Positions 50,086 to 59,660 are shown, counted from the first letter of the stretch. The stretch: 64,000 bases of DNA from an uncultured Lachnospiraceae bacterium (GCA_958428365.1 CAUAFT010000003.1:1-64000); one strand, 5' to 3'. The notes: a model not told the origin generated them from the letters alone. Made by a program: numbers and translations.

Positions 50086-51111
50086 TTATCTTTGTACACG
50101 CCCGGAAGCGTCGCCCCCAGCCAGCTTTGCTACCTCATCCATTGTAACCAGATTGAAATCCCCTTCAATGGAATGTTTTAAGCAGGAAGCCGCAACGGCA
50201 AATTCAATGATCTCCTGCGGTGCATATCCGCTCAAAATGGCTGCGATCAGTCCCCCGCCGAAGCTGTCGCCTCCTCCCACACGGTCCACAATGTGCATCT
50301 TATATTTTTTACTGAAATAATAGTCCTTTCCATCGTATAACATGGCAGACCAGTTGTTATCGTTGGCAGAGATGGACTCCCGGAGTGTGATCGCCACTTT
50401 CTCAAATCCAAAACGTTCCGAAAGCTGTCTCGCCACATCCTTATATCCCTCATGGTTGACTGTTCCCGCTTTTACATCGGTGTTCGCCGCATGGATGCCG
50501 AATACATCCGCCGCATCCTCCTCGTTGGCAATGCAGACGTCCACATATTTGCAGAGTTCTCCCATGACCTGACCTGCTTTTTCCTTACTCCACAGCTTAT
50601 TCCGGTAATTCAGATCACAGGAGATTTTTACTCCCATTTCCTTTGCCGCCTGACAGGCTTCCATGCAGATCTCTGCCACCTCATCGTTTAACGCCGGGGT
50701 AATTCCTGTAAAATGGAACCACTCTGCCCCCTCAAAGATTTTCTTCCAGTCAAACTCCTTTTTAGAAGCCGTATAAATCGAGGACCCTGCCCGGTCATAA
50801 ATGACCTTGGACGGTCTTTGGGACGCCCCTTTTTCCAGATAATAGATCCCCACCCGGTCGCCGCCACGGACAATATGGGAGGTATCCACTCCATATCTTC
50901 TCAAAGAATTGACTGCCGCCTGACCAATCTCATGCTGTGGGAGTCTTGTAACAAAGACCGCCTCAAATCCATAATTGGCAAGAGAGACTGCCACGTTCGC
51001 CTCTCCGCCCCCAAAGGCAGCGCCCAGCCTGTCCGCCTGTACAAAACGGTTATATCCCTCCGGGGCAAGTCTCAACATGATCTCACCAAATGTCACTACT
51101 TTCCTGCTCAT
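50086..51111 (-). CDS. kdgK: 2-dehydro-3-deoxygluconate kinase (PfkB family)
   Basis: This is a 341-residue PfkB-type sugar kinase that would phosphorylate 2-keto-3-deoxygluconate to KDPG. N-terminal TFGEIMLRLAPEG, the ribokinase motif GGGEANVAVSLA and the catalytic VDRVGGGDSFGGGLIA (Asp base in GGDSF) are visible. The assignment to KDG rather than another sugar rests on its place next to the KDPG aldolase. It is the last gene of the operon; a terminator follows. Confidence 0.9.
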   Translation of the reverse strand: MSRKVVTFGEIMLRLAPEGYNRFVQADRLGAAFGGGEANVAVSLANYGFEAVFVTRLPQHEIGQAAVNSLRRYGVDTSHIVRGGDRVGIYYLEKGASQRPSKVIYDRAGSSIYTASKKEFDWKKIFEGAEWFHFTGITPALNDEVAEICMEACQAAKEMGVKISCDLNYRNKLWSKEKAGQVMGELCKYVDVCIANEEDAADVFGIHAANTDVKAGTVNHEGYKDVARQLSERFGFEKVAITLRESISANDNNWSAMLYDGKDYYFSKKYKMHIVDRVGGGDSFGGGLIAAILSGYAPQEIIEFAVAASCLKHSIEGDFNLVTMDEVAKLAGGDASGRVQR

Positions 51112-51156
51112 AATCTGCTCTCCTTTTTTAATATTTTTCAGCTTTTTTACAGGACT

Positions 51157-52053
51157 CTATTTCTGTATCAGGCGGACCTCATATCCTGCGATCTGCTCTT
51201 TCAATGCTGCGGATATCAGTCTGCCGTCCCCGTATTCGGCGCTGTTTTCATCAAATTCCAGTCCCCGAAGTTCCAGATATCCCTTTGCACGGAACAGATG
51301 ATTTGCCGCTATCACGATCTCTCCCTGCCCTTTTCCAAGTCCCAAAAAATCTTCCAAAACCTTCGCTGTTTCCTCTGTTTCTGCTCCGGATCTCTCTCCC
51401 GGAAACTGAATCCTCCGTATCTCCAGCCCCAGCATGGTCTGCACCGCTTCTTTGGTAAGTCTTGTGATCTCGTCAAAGCGTCCTGCTTTAATCAATTCCC
51501 CTTTTACCATCCAGCTTCCCCCGCAGGCAAGAATCTTAGGAAACGCCAGGTAGTTGTTGACATTAGAGGCGTTGATCCCGCCTGTGGGCATGAATCTCAT
51601 CTTTGTGTAGGGCGCCGCCATGGACTTAATCATATTCAGTCCCCCTGCCGCTTCCGCCGGGAAGAACTTGACTACCTCCAGTCCCATCTCGATCGCCTGC
51701 TCCACATCGCTTGGATTGGCAGTTCCCGGAGTCACCGGAATGCCTTTTTCCACACAGTGTTTTACCACTTTAACATTCAGTCCCGGACTTACAATGAATC
51801 TCGCTCCCGCCTCCACTGCCCGGTCTGCCTGTTCCGTAGTCAGCACGGTTCCCGCTCCGATGAGCATATCCGGAAATTCCCGGCTCATAATGCGGATAGA
51901 TTCCTCCGCCGCCTCCGTGCGGAAGGTCACCTCCGCGCAGGGAAGCCCCCCTTCGCAGAGGGCCTTTGCAAGAGGCGCAGCGTCCTTTGCATCGCTTAGC
52001 GCCACCACCGGAACAATTCCGATTCTCTGAATTTTTTCCAATACCTCGTTCAT
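51157..52053 (-). CDS. eda: KDPG/KHG aldolase with C-terminal VOC-like extension
   Basis: This aldolase splits KDPG to pyruvate and glyceraldehyde 3-phosphate. The N-terminal 210 residues contain the class I aldolase pattern AEVTFRTEAAEESI, IGAGTVLTTEQA, the Schiff-base Lys in VVKFFPAEAAGG and FMPTGGINASN. Residues about 215-298 form an extra domain with EIVIAANHLFRAKGYLELRG and EQIAGYEVRLIQK, resembling half of a glyoxalase/VOC fold, seen in some Lachnospiraceae enzymes. The ATG at 52053 follows GGGAG. It lies between kdgK and the symporter gene. Confidence 0.92.
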   Translation of the reverse strand: MNEVLEKIQRIGIVPVVALSDAKDAAPLAKALCEGGLPCAEVTFRTEAAEESIRIMSREFPDMLIGAGTVLTTEQADRAVEAGARFIVSPGLNVKVVKHCVEKGIPVTPGTANPSDVEQAIEMGLEVVKFFPAEAAGGLNMIKSMAAPYTKMRFMPTGGINASNVNNYLAFPKILACGGSWMVKGELIKAGRFDEITRLTKEAVQTMLGLEIRRIQFPGERSGAETEETAKVLEDFLGLGKGQGEIVIAANHLFRAKGYLELRGLEFDENSAEYGDGRLISAALKEQIAGYEVRLIQK

Positions 52054-52100
52054 AGGTTCTCCCTTTCTGTCTGTTTTACAATTCATTTTTTATAGGTTTA

Positions 52101-53513
52101 TCAATATACCGTTTCCCCTTTTTCTATTCTTCTCGTTTTCAGGGCATGAATATTCTCCTCAATTTTTTTCTTATTCAGAGGATAAATAAAGATCAGACAG
52201 AGTCCCACTCCAATGTAGAGGATCCCCGGCACCAGAGTCGCCACGTTATAGATGCCAAGAGCCACCTCTTTCGTCTGTATCTGGACGGAGGAATCATAGC
52301 CCACTATTCCCAGCGCATAAGCTCCAATACCTCCCGCCAGCGCCTGCCCGATCTTTCTGGAGAAGGAATAGACCGCATAGATCGTGCCGTCCTCCCTCTT
52401 TCCGGTGCGGACCTCCTGGTCGTCGATGACATCCGTAATAAACGCCCAGATGATCAGATTGAAAATTCCGAATCCAAAATATCCCACAACGGAGATGGCG
52501 ATATAGACCGCCGGGGACTCCACCTTGAGTACAAACAGCAGCAGGCAGGACAGACCTCCAATGATACAGCCCACGGCTCCCACTTCTTTTTTTCCAAATT
52601 TTTTTGTGATCGGCACCGTAAAAGGCGCAATGATCAGCATAGGAACAATTCCGCAGATCGTCATAACAGAGAGCGCTCCCTTGCTGTTAAAATAGTCAAT
52701 AAACACATACTGGTTAATGGACTGGGTCATCAGCGAAGCCAACAGCAGGAGGATCGCCGCCGAAATTATCCCCAAAAGCGCCCGGTTGGTAATGATGGCC
52801 TTCATGGTCTGACCAAAGCTGATCTTCTCCCCGTTGAAATCCGGCTCGATCTTTACTCGTTCCGTGGTCATAAAATAACACAGAAGGTAACAGGTCACGG
52901 CGCAGACTGCAAAAATTGCCGCCACTGCGGTAAATCTTCCTCCCTCCACGATCTGATTTCCCGCCGCGTCCTCCGTATAGACCAACATCGGTCCTAAGAC
53001 GCCGATGAGCAGACCGGCAAGGGTGGCTCCTACGCTTCGGTAAGTGGAGAGCGCCGCTCTGTCATCCGGATCTTCGCTGAGCACAGAAGCCATGGAACCA
53101 TAGGGAATGTTGATGGCGGTGTAGAAAATACTTCCCCATAAAATATAAGTCACAAACATATAGATAATCTTCACCGTCATAGGCGCCTGCGCCAGAGCCG
53201 ACTGATACATCAGAAAACTGGCAATCGCCACAGGACCGCACATCCTCCGGATCCACGGACGGAACCTTCCGTCCTTTACCGGAACCATCCGGTCCACAAG
53301 CCGTCCCATGGTCACATCCGTAAAAGCGTCCAGACAGCGGGCTACAATAAAGAGGGTTCCCACGATTCCCATGTCGATCCCCAATACCTTGGTGTAAAAT
53401 ACCATCAAGAAGGAACTAGCAAAGAGAAAGGTAAAATCATTTCCGAAATCTCCAAACAGATATCCCACCTTGTCTCTCCATCCAAAAGGACGTATGTTTT
53501 TTTCCTGTTTCAT
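52101..53513 (-). CDS. GPH-family sugar:cation symporter
   Basis: This 470-residue membrane protein has twelve predicted segments and belongs to the glycoside-pentoside-hexuronide:cation symporter family: N-terminal FGWRDKVGYLFGDFGNDFTF, DVTMGRLVDRM and GRFRPWIR are diagnostic. The substrate is likely a glucuronide or similar sugar acid, given the neighbouring KDG kinase and aldolase; this is inference. First gene of the operon, with AAGGAG before the ATG, divergent from an AraC-type regulator. Confidence 0.9.
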   Translation of the reverse strand: MKQEKNIRPFGWRDKVGYLFGDFGNDFTFLFASSFLMVFYTKVLGIDMGIVGTLFIVARCLDAFTDVTMGRLVDRMVPVKDGRFRPWIRRMCGPVAIASFLMYQSALAQAPMTVKIIYMFVTYILWGSIFYTAINIPYGSMASVLSEDPDDRAALSTYRSVGATLAGLLIGVLGPMLVYTEDAAGNQIVEGGRFTAVAAIFAVCAVTCYLLCYFMTTERVKIEPDFNGEKISFGQTMKAIITNRALLGIISAAILLLLASLMTQSINQYVFIDYFNSKGALSVMTICGIVPMLIIAPFTVPITKKFGKKEVGAVGCIIGGLSCLLLFVLKVESPAVYIAISVVGYFGFGIFNLIIWAFITDVIDDQEVRTGKREDGTIYAVYSFSRKIGQALAGGIGAYALGIVGYDSSVQIQTKEVALGIYNVATLVPGILYIGVGLCLIFIYPLNKKKIEENIHALKTRRIEKGETVY

Positions 53514-53683
53514 TTTTTTCTCTCCTTACGTTTTTGTTGACGGTATTTTATCCTGCTTAGCCGTCTTTTTGTGAGGACTATTTTTTGCGATAATCGTATT
53601 TTTTTCACTAAATTTTTATTTGGACTAAAAATTACGGAAAAATTGGAAATAATAACAGGACCACACATTTCAGGAGGAACACC

Positions 53684-54919
53684 ATGCACTACGAGCCGGA
53701 ACTTCGTTTTTTTCAAAAACTTCTGGAAAATTTTCATATCCCACTCTTTCTCTTTGAGATTCCCAGCGACGCACTGCCGGAATTAGATCTGGGACTTCAC
53801 AGACTCTTACAGCCGGGTGCAGATAACAGTCTCTCCATAGCAAGACTCTCCTCCTACTGCAGACCCAACTGCATTTACCGGATTGAGGACGAATTTCAAT
53901 GTCACTATATTTTTTTCCGTCTGCCGAAGCCTAAAGAACATACCCTTGTCTCCATCGGTCCCTATACCCTGTCGGAGATCTCACCGAACCTCCTTTTAGA
54001 GATTGCAGAACGTTTTTCACTGCCGCCGGATCTCTTCCCTCAATTGGAAAAATACTACCAGCACCTTCCGCTGGTTGCAAACGAAAACATCCTTCTCACC
54101 ACCCTGAACGTCTTAGGGGATATCCTCTGGGGCGGCATGGACAACTTCTCTGTCCAGACCCTGGATAAACAGATCTCCACGGATCTGGAGCCCATCGCCC
54201 ACCGTCCCCCTTCCAAGGAACCGGAGGAAGCATTTTTAAGCATGAAAATTCTGGAAGAACGCTATGCCAAAGAAAACAACCTCATACAGGCAGTGAGCCT
54301 GGGACAGACTCACAAGGCAGAGATGATCCTGGACTACTTCTCCTCCCTCCTTTTAGAACAGCGAGCCTCAAACCCGATCCAGAATCAGAAGAATTATATG
54401 ATTATTTTAAACACACTGCTTCGCAAGGCTGCAGAGACGGGCGGGGTTCATCCCCTCCACATTGACAGCCTTTCCTCCCGGCTTGCCTTCCAGATCGAAC
54501 AGGTCAACACCCCTGCCGCCGCCATAAGACTTCAAAAAGAAATGGCGCATAAATATTGTCTGCTTGTAAAGAATCATTCCATGAAGGGTTATTCCCTCCT
54601 CGTAAAAAAAGTCCTGACCCGCATCGACTCAGATCTGACTGCCGACCTGAGTCTGAAAACCCAGGCAAAGATGTTAAATGTCAATTCCAGCTACCTCTCC
54701 ACCCTCTTCAAAAAGGAGACCGGAAGCACATTGACAGAATATGTCAACCGCAAACGGATGGAACACGCCCTCTTTTTGCTCAACTCCACCCATATGCAGA
54801 TCCAGACCATCGCCCAGTACTGCGGCATTCCGGATGTGAATTATTTCACAAAAACTTTTAAAAAATTAATGGGCAAGACTCCGAAGGAATACCGAGACAG
54901 TATCTCCTCCTATCGGTAG
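53684..54919 (+). CDS. AraC-family transcriptional regulator
   Basis: This 411-residue regulator has a C-terminal AraC double helix-turn-helix (about 310-408) with LSLKTQAKMLNVNSSYLSTLFKKETG represented by its ends LSLKTQAKMLNV and YLSTLFKKETG, and a second part with IQTIAQYCGIPDVNYFTKTFK. The N-terminal part (about 1-300) is a long sensor region of unknown ligand. AGGAGG precedes the ATG. It lies between the symporter operon and the GH2 gene and is the likely activator of both. Confidence 0.93.
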   Translation: MHYEPELRFFQKLLENFHIPLFLFEIPSDALPELDLGLHRLLQPGADNSLSIARLSSYCRPNCIYRIEDEFQCHYIFFRLPKPKEHTLVSIGPYTLSEISPNLLLEIAERFSLPPDLFPQLEKYYQHLPLVANENILLTTLNVLGDILWGGMDNFSVQTLDKQISTDLEPIAHRPPSKEPEEAFLSMKILEERYAKENNLIQAVSLGQTHKAEMILDYFSSLLLEQRASNPIQNQKNYMIILNTLLRKAAETGGVHPLHIDSLSSRLAFQIEQVNTPAAAIRLQKEMAHKYCLLVKNHSMKGYSLLVKKVLTRIDSDLTADLSLKTQAKMLNVNSSYLSTLFKKETGSTLTEYVNRKRMEHALFLLNSTHMQIQTIAQYCGIPDVNYFTKTFKKLMGKTPKEYRDSISSYR

Positions 54920-54986
54920 GCTTTTTCAAAACAAAAATATTACGATAAATGACAATTATTTTACTCACAGAGTTCCATTTTTACAT

Positions 54987-55008
54987 GTTAGAATACCAAC
55001 ATTCTGAC
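54987..55008. promoter_or_regulatory. inverted repeat upstream of the GH2 gene
   Basis: GTTAGAAT (54987-54994) and ATTCTGAC (55001-55008) pair in 7 of 8 positions with a 6-bp spacer, 28 bp before the GH2 start. It is a candidate operator for the AraC-type regulator. No clear -35/-10 pair was found, which suits an activator-dependent promoter. Confidence 0.45.
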
Positions 55009-55035
55009 AAAATTAAGATATCGGGAGGATGAACT

Positions 55036-57330
55036 ATGCGACAATATGAAACATTACAGGAACACTGGTTTTTTACAAAAAGAGATTTGCACAAGGCGCC
55101 GGTCTCTCTGCCAAAAAAAGACTGGGAAGAAGTAACCCTTCCCCACACCTGGAATCACATGGACGGTCAGGACGGCGGCTCGGACTATTACCGGGGCAGA
55201 TGCTGGTATGTGAGAGAACTGGACATCCATTTGCCGACAGAGAACACCCTGGTCTACCTGGAATTTCAGGCGGCATCCTCTGCCTGCGAAGTCTATATAA
55301 ACGGAGAAAAAGCGGCGGAACATGAGGGCGGCTACAGCATTTTCCGCGCCGACATCACCTCCCTTTTGCGGGAAGAGGAAAACATTCTCGCCGTAATGGT
55401 GGATAACAGTCACCAGGATCGGATCTATCCGCAGATGGCGGACTTCACATTTTATGGAGGACTGTACCGGGATGTGAACCTGATCTATGTAAACGAGACA
55501 CATTTTGACCTGGATTACTACGGCTCCAAAGGCATTACCGCCTCCTCCAAGATCACCGGAGACGGTCAGGCGCATTTGACGCTTCATGGCTATGTGAGCC
55601 ATCCAAAGGAAGAGGATCAGGTACTCTTTACCATTTACGATGCAACGGGAACTGAGATCGCCGCCCTGGCAAGACCTGCCATGGAGGATACCAACGCGGA
55701 ACTGGATCTTACGGACCTTCACCTGTGGCAGGGCGTGGAGGATCCCTATCTGTATACTGTGGAAGCGGTGATCCTGCGGCACAATGAGGTACAGGACATG
55801 GTCAGTACCCGCCACGGCTTCCGGGAATTTTATGTGGATCCGCAAAAGGGATTTTTCTTAAACGGCAGACTGACTCCTCTGCGGGGCGTCTCCCGCCATC
55901 AGGACCGGCTGGGACTTGGAAATGCCCTGACCTTTGAAGAACATCTGGAGGACGCGCAGCTTATCCGGGAACTGGGCGCTAATACCATTCGTCTGGCGCA
56001 TTATCAGCACAGCCAGGAATTTTACGATCTCTGCGATGAAATGGGATTTATCATCTGGGCTGAAATTCCCTTTATCAGCCGGATGAATGAGGATCCGAAA
56101 GCCCATGAAAACTGTATCAGCCAGATGAAGGAACTGATCCTGCAAAATTACAACCATTCTTCCATCTGTTTTTGGGGAATCTCCAACGAGATCACCATCG
56201 GCGGCTCTCTCCCGAATCTGCCGGAAAACCTGAGGGATCTGAACAACCTCGTCCATGAACTGGACGATACGAGACTCACCACCATGGCGCAGGTATCCTC
56301 CCTTCCAATGGAGGATGAGCAGAATCAGATCACTGACGTCTTAAGCTACAACCACTACTTCGGCTGGTACGGCGGTTCTATCTATGACAATGAGAAATGG
56401 CTGGACGCCTTCCACGAAATGCACCCGGACCGCGCCCTTGGAATCTCAGAATACGGCTGCGAGGGTATCATCTCCTACCATGGCGACGATCCAAAAGCTG
56501 GGGACTACAGTGAGGAATACCAGGCGCTGTACCACGAGCATATGGCAAAAATCATTGAAGAACGCCCATGGCTCTGGGCAACCCACATCTGGAATATGTT
56601 CGACTTCGGCTGTGACGCCAGAAACGAGGGCGGCGTGGCAGGAAGAAATAACAAGGGTCTTATGACCTTTGACCGACTGGTGAAAAAGGATAGTTTTTAC
56701 CTCTATCAGGCATACTGGACCCATACGCCGATGATCCACATCTGCGGCAAACGCTATGCAAAACGAACTGGAGATACCATGACCGTAAAAGTATACAGCA
56801 ACCTCTCCGAAGTGGAGCTTTTTGTAGACGGATCCTCCTTTGGAACAAAAGAAGGTTACCGGGTCTTTACGTTTGAGAATGTTCCCCTGAAAGAGGGATA
56901 TACCACCATCACCGCAAAGAGCGGCTGCTGTATCGACACTACCGCTTTTGAAAAAGTGGAAAAAACGGTGGAATCCTATACTTTCGTGGAGGACGAGTCG
57001 GAAATGGGCGTAACCAACTGGTTTGAACAGGCGGATCTGGAAAAAGAACGGGAGATGACCTTCCATAAGGACTTCTTTTCCATCCACGACAGTATGGAGG
57101 ATCTGTTAAAGGATCAGGACGCCTCCGACATTCTTGTCAACTCCCTGAGCAGTCTGATGAATATGCGGCTGAAAAAATCCATGCTGGGAATCATGGGAGG
57201 CCAGAAGCTCAGCGAGATGGCAAAATCCTCCATGTTTCCACAGGATAAGATCAAGGATCTGACCAAGTCCCTCTCCTATATCAATGAAAAATTACAGGAG
57301 ATTCCTAAAAAGCGAACTCAAAAAAAATAA
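55036..57330 (+). CDS. glycoside hydrolase family 2 (beta-glucuronidase or beta-galactosidase)
   Basis: This cytoplasmic 764-residue hydrolase has the GH2 order: sugar-binding jelly roll (about 1-170), immunoglobulin-like domain, TIM barrel. The acid/base Glu is in FWGISNEI and the nucleophile Glu in GISEYGCEG. RNNKGLMTFDR provides an N-x-K-like element resembling the carboxylate-binding motif of beta-glucuronidases, but similar sequences also occur in galactosidases. The sugar-acid context favours glucuronides. The C-terminal 120 or so residues form an extra helical domain. No signal peptide. The ribosome binding site is GGGAGG. Confidence 0.88.
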   Translation: MRQYETLQEHWFFTKRDLHKAPVSLPKKDWEEVTLPHTWNHMDGQDGGSDYYRGRCWYVRELDIHLPTENTLVYLEFQAASSACEVYINGEKAAEHEGGYSIFRADITSLLREEENILAVMVDNSHQDRIYPQMADFTFYGGLYRDVNLIYVNETHFDLDYYGSKGITASSKITGDGQAHLTLHGYVSHPKEEDQVLFTIYDATGTEIAALARPAMEDTNAELDLTDLHLWQGVEDPYLYTVEAVILRHNEVQDMVSTRHGFREFYVDPQKGFFLNGRLTPLRGVSRHQDRLGLGNALTFEEHLEDAQLIRELGANTIRLAHYQHSQEFYDLCDEMGFIIWAEIPFISRMNEDPKAHENCISQMKELILQNYNHSSICFWGISNEITIGGSLPNLPENLRDLNNLVHELDDTRLTTMAQVSSLPMEDEQNQITDVLSYNHYFGWYGGSIYDNEKWLDAFHEMHPDRALGISEYGCEGIISYHGDDPKAGDYSEEYQALYHEHMAKIIEERPWLWATHIWNMFDFGCDARNEGGVAGRNNKGLMTFDRLVKKDSFYLYQAYWTHTPMIHICGKRYAKRTGDTMTVKVYSNLSEVELFVDGSSFGTKEGYRVFTFENVPLKEGYTTITAKSGCCIDTTAFEKVEKTVESYTFVEDESEMGVTNWFEQADLEKEREMTFHKDFFSIHDSMEDLLKDQDASDILVNSLSSLMNMRLKKSMLGIMGGQKLSEMAKSSMFPQDKIKDLTKSLSYINEKLQEIPKKRTQKK

Positions 57331-57418
57331 ATTAGCCCTCAAAAAAGAATTTTTATCCCATCCCTTCTGAGATTGGCATAACTTAAACTAAACGCAATCA
57401 CAGGAGGGATTGGAAAAA

Positions 57419-58414
57419 ATGAAAAAAATTACAATTTCCATTCTTTTGATCCTCAGTCTGACCCTGTCGCTGTTCGGGTGCCAAAAAACCTCCGATAAAG
57501 AGCTGACGAAGGTCACTCTGAACGAGGTGGCTCACTCCGTATTCTATGCTCCAATGTATGTTGCCATAGAAAAGGGCTATTTTGAGGATGAGAACATTGA
57601 TCTGGAACTTGTAAACGGATTCGGTGCCGATAAGACCATGACCGCCCTGCTCTCAGGGGAAGCGGATATTGGTTTCATGGGACCGGAAACCACGGTCTAC
57701 ACCTACAATGAGGGCGCTAACGACAAGGTGGTAAACTTTGCCCAGCTCACCCAGAGAGCCGGAAATTTTGTGGTGGCAAGGGAGGAAATGCCGGACTTTC
57801 GCTGGGAGGATCTGAAGGGAAAGACGGTGTTGGGCGGCAGAGAGGGCGGTATGCCGGAGATGGTGTTTGAATACGTCTTAAAGAATCATGGCATTGATCC
57901 TGCCAAAGATCTGACCATTGATAAAAGTATTGATTTTGGCAGTACGGCGGCGGCTTTTTCCGGCGGTAACGGGGATTTCTCCATAGAGTTTGAACCGGGC
58001 GCCACAAGTCTGGAAAAAGACGGCTCCGGTCATGTAGTCGCCTCGGTGGGAATTGATTCCGGCTATGTTCCATACACGGCTTTTTCTGCAAAGCAGAGCT
58101 ACCTGAAAAAGCACCCGGAGATCATCCAGAGCTTTACCAATGCCCTGCAAAAAGGCATGGATTATGTCAACAAACATTCCGCAGATGAGGTTGCAAAAGT
58201 CATTGCGCCGCAATTTAAGGAAACCGATGAAAAAACCATCGCCGCCATTGTGGAACGCTACCAGACCCAGGATACCTGGAAATCCAATCTCATCTTTTCA
58301 GAGGAAAGTTATAACCTTCTTTTGGATATTCTGGAATCCTCGGACGTCTTAGAAAGCCGTCCTCCTTATGGGGAGATGGTCAACACTTCCTATGCTGAAA
58401 AAGCAGTGGAATAA
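57419..58414 (+). CDS. orphan ABC substrate-binding lipoprotein (SsuA/NMT1-like)
   Basis: This is a 331-residue lipoprotein: signal peptide with lipobox LSLFGC, then an SsuA/ThiY-type type 2 binding fold with HSVFYAPMYVAIEKGYFEDE, LLSGEADIGFMGPE and KGKTVLGGREGGMPEM. Family ligands are sulfonates, nitrate, thiamin precursors and others; the ligand here is undecided. No permease or ATPase gene is near. The ATG at 57419 follows AGGAGG by about ten bases; a TTG closer to it is unlikely. A strong terminator follows. Confidence 0.88.
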   Translation: MKKITISILLILSLTLSLFGCQKTSDKELTKVTLNEVAHSVFYAPMYVAIEKGYFEDENIDLELVNGFGADKTMTALLSGEADIGFMGPETTVYTYNEGANDKVVNFAQLTQRAGNFVVAREEMPDFRWEDLKGKTVLGGREGGMPEMVFEYVLKNHGIDPAKDLTIDKSIDFGSTAAAFSGGNGDFSIEFEPGATSLEKDGSGHVVASVGIDSGYVPYTAFSAKQSYLKKHPEIIQSFTNALQKGMDYVNKHSADEVAKVIAPQFKETDEKTIAAIVERYQTQDTWKSNLIFSEESYNLLLDILESSDVLESRPPYGEMVNTSYAEKAVE

Positions 58415-58430
58415 GCTGTAAATATACGAT

Positions 58431-58480
58431 AAAACGGAACAGGATCCTGGGATTTTTCCCTGTATTCCTGTTCCGTTTTT
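58431..58480. terminator. bidirectional terminator
   Basis: AAAACGGAACAGGA (58431-58444) pairs perfectly with TCCTGTTCCGTTTT (58466-58479), with T and A tracts on the two sides, between the lipoprotein gene and the convergent LuxR-type gene. Confidence 0.9.
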
Positions 58481-59141
58481 ATTGCTTCAGGTTCTGCTTC
58501 AATTCTTTACGACTCTTGATCTCCAGCTTCTCAAAAATATTAGACACATGTTTTTTCACCGTTGCCTCGGAAATGTATAACTCCTCCGCAATCTCCCGGT
58601 TGGAAAGATCCTTAGCGATCAGTTCCGCAACCTGTCTTTCCCTGCGGGTCAGCTTGCTCATATCCCAGGATATTTCCTCTTTTGCATTCTCCCCCTGAGG
58701 CATCTTTTGTTCCGCTTCTGCTGCGGCAGGCTTGTCCTGTTTCTGATGATCTGCCTCTCTTTTTGGCCCTCCACCCTCCTGCTCTTCATTTTCCTTTTCC
58801 AAAATAATATAGAGCACATACCCATAGAGGATCGGTCTCAAATCCAGTCCCATTTCCATCAGAAGTCCTTCTCTCATCAGCTCACTGCTGCTCATACTGG
58901 CAAAGAGCAGCATAAATGCTTCCAGATATCCCGCCATCAGTGCATGCTTTGCAAGGATGTTCTGCCATTCCTCTATGGTTCGTTTTCTGCTGATATAAGG
59001 CAGGCATAAGATTCCGGTTCCAAGCAGGAGCAGTCCCATCATCTTCGGGCTGAATAGCTGTGTCCACGCTGATTTTAAAAGACCGCACAGGATACATATA
59101 TAGAACAGCACTGCTGCCAGCTTTCCTATTATCTTTCTCAT
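58479..59141 (-). CDS. membrane-bound LuxR-type regulator
   Basis: This 220-residue protein has about four membrane segments in its first 115 residues (for example AAVLFYICILCGLL and GLLLLGTGILCLPYI), a charged Gln/Glu/Lys linker, and a C-terminal LuxR/GerE helix-turn-helix (about 158-215) with LTRRERQVAELIAKDLSNRE and ATVKKHVSNIFEKL. There is no receiver domain, so it probably senses through the membrane part. It begins 24 bp after the MotA-like gene on the same strand and looks cotranscribed. Its targets are unknown. Confidence 0.85.
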   Translation of the reverse strand: MRKIIGKLAAVLFYICILCGLLKSAWTQLFSPKMMGLLLLGTGILCLPYISRKRTIEEWQNILAKHALMAGYLEAFMLLFASMSSSELMREGLLMEMGLDLRPILYGYVLYIILEKENEEQEGGGPKREADHQKQDKPAAAEAEQKMPQGENAKEEISWDMSKLTRRERQVAELIAKDLSNREIAEELYISEATVKKHVSNIFEKLEIKSRKELKQNLKQ

Positions 59142-59165
59142 AGATCTGTTTCCATCTTCCCTGTT

Positions 59166-59660
59166 TTATTCGGCATCCTTTTCGATATCATTTTCAACAT
59201 CATTTCCTGCATCCGCCAGGTACTCTATCATTTTTATCTTCAACCGGGTACGCAGCGGCAGCAGCAGCAGGGCAAGCCCCATAGCATATACGATCACCAG
59301 GATGGCAAGGCTTAACATTGGTCCCAGGAAAGATGGATCATCCAGATTTCTTAAGATCGCAACGCACTGGATCACTGATACCAGTACTCCTGAAAGCAGA
59401 ATCGTTCGGATTGCTAAGGATACTGCCTCCACAGCCCTTTTTAATTCCCGCAGAGTTACGTTTTCTTCCTTCTTTCGCATCCCAAGACGAAACGCATTGT
59501 TGAAGTCTCTGAACAATCCGGTTGACATCAAAATCGGTATCGTAATAAGCAGGATCAGCAAAATGCTGGGCAGATCGATCAGATAGGTCAGCTCTAATCC
59601 CTGAATGATACACATAAATACCAACATGATAAAAAGCGCCAAAATTGAAACCAGATACAT
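59166..59660 (-). CDS. MotA/TolQ/ExbB-like membrane protein
   Basis: This 164-residue protein has four predicted membrane segments, of which two lie at the N-terminus and two flank ILLSGVLVSVIQCVAILRNL. The pattern DLPSILLILLITIPILMSTG, then a cytoplasmic loop, then SLAIRTILLSGVLV resembles MotA-type proton-channel subunits, but it is shorter than MotA (about 250-290) and no partner (MotB or ExbD) is nearby. A charged acidic tail ends it. It is cotranscribed with a membrane-bound LuxR-type regulator. GGGGG precedes the ATG. Confidence 0.7.
   Translation of the reverse strand: MYLVSILALFIMLVFMCIIQGLELTYLIDLPSILLILLITIPILMSTGLFRDFNNAFRLGMRKKEENVTLRELKRAVEAVSLAIRTILLSGVLVSVIQCVAILRNLDDPSFLGPMLSLAILVIVYAMGLALLLLPLRTRLKIKMIEYLADAGNDVENDIEKDAE

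Noticed and set aside
50713..51999. A 428-codon open frame on the plus strand.
   Set aside because: It lies opposite kdgK and eda, which have clear motifs and ribosome binding sites; the plus-strand product has no recognisable domain and is rich in His/Arg/Ser as expected for an antisense frame.
52146..52997. A 283-codon plus-strand frame.
   Set aside because: Antisense to the GPH symporter; highly charged, no ribosome binding site, no family pattern.
55054..55845. A 263-codon minus-strand frame.
   Set aside because: Antisense to the N-terminal half of the GH2 gene, without a ribosome binding site.
57370..57400. Sigma-54 promoter (TTGGCA near 57373).
   Set aside because: The -12 element TTGC is missing at the required spacing.
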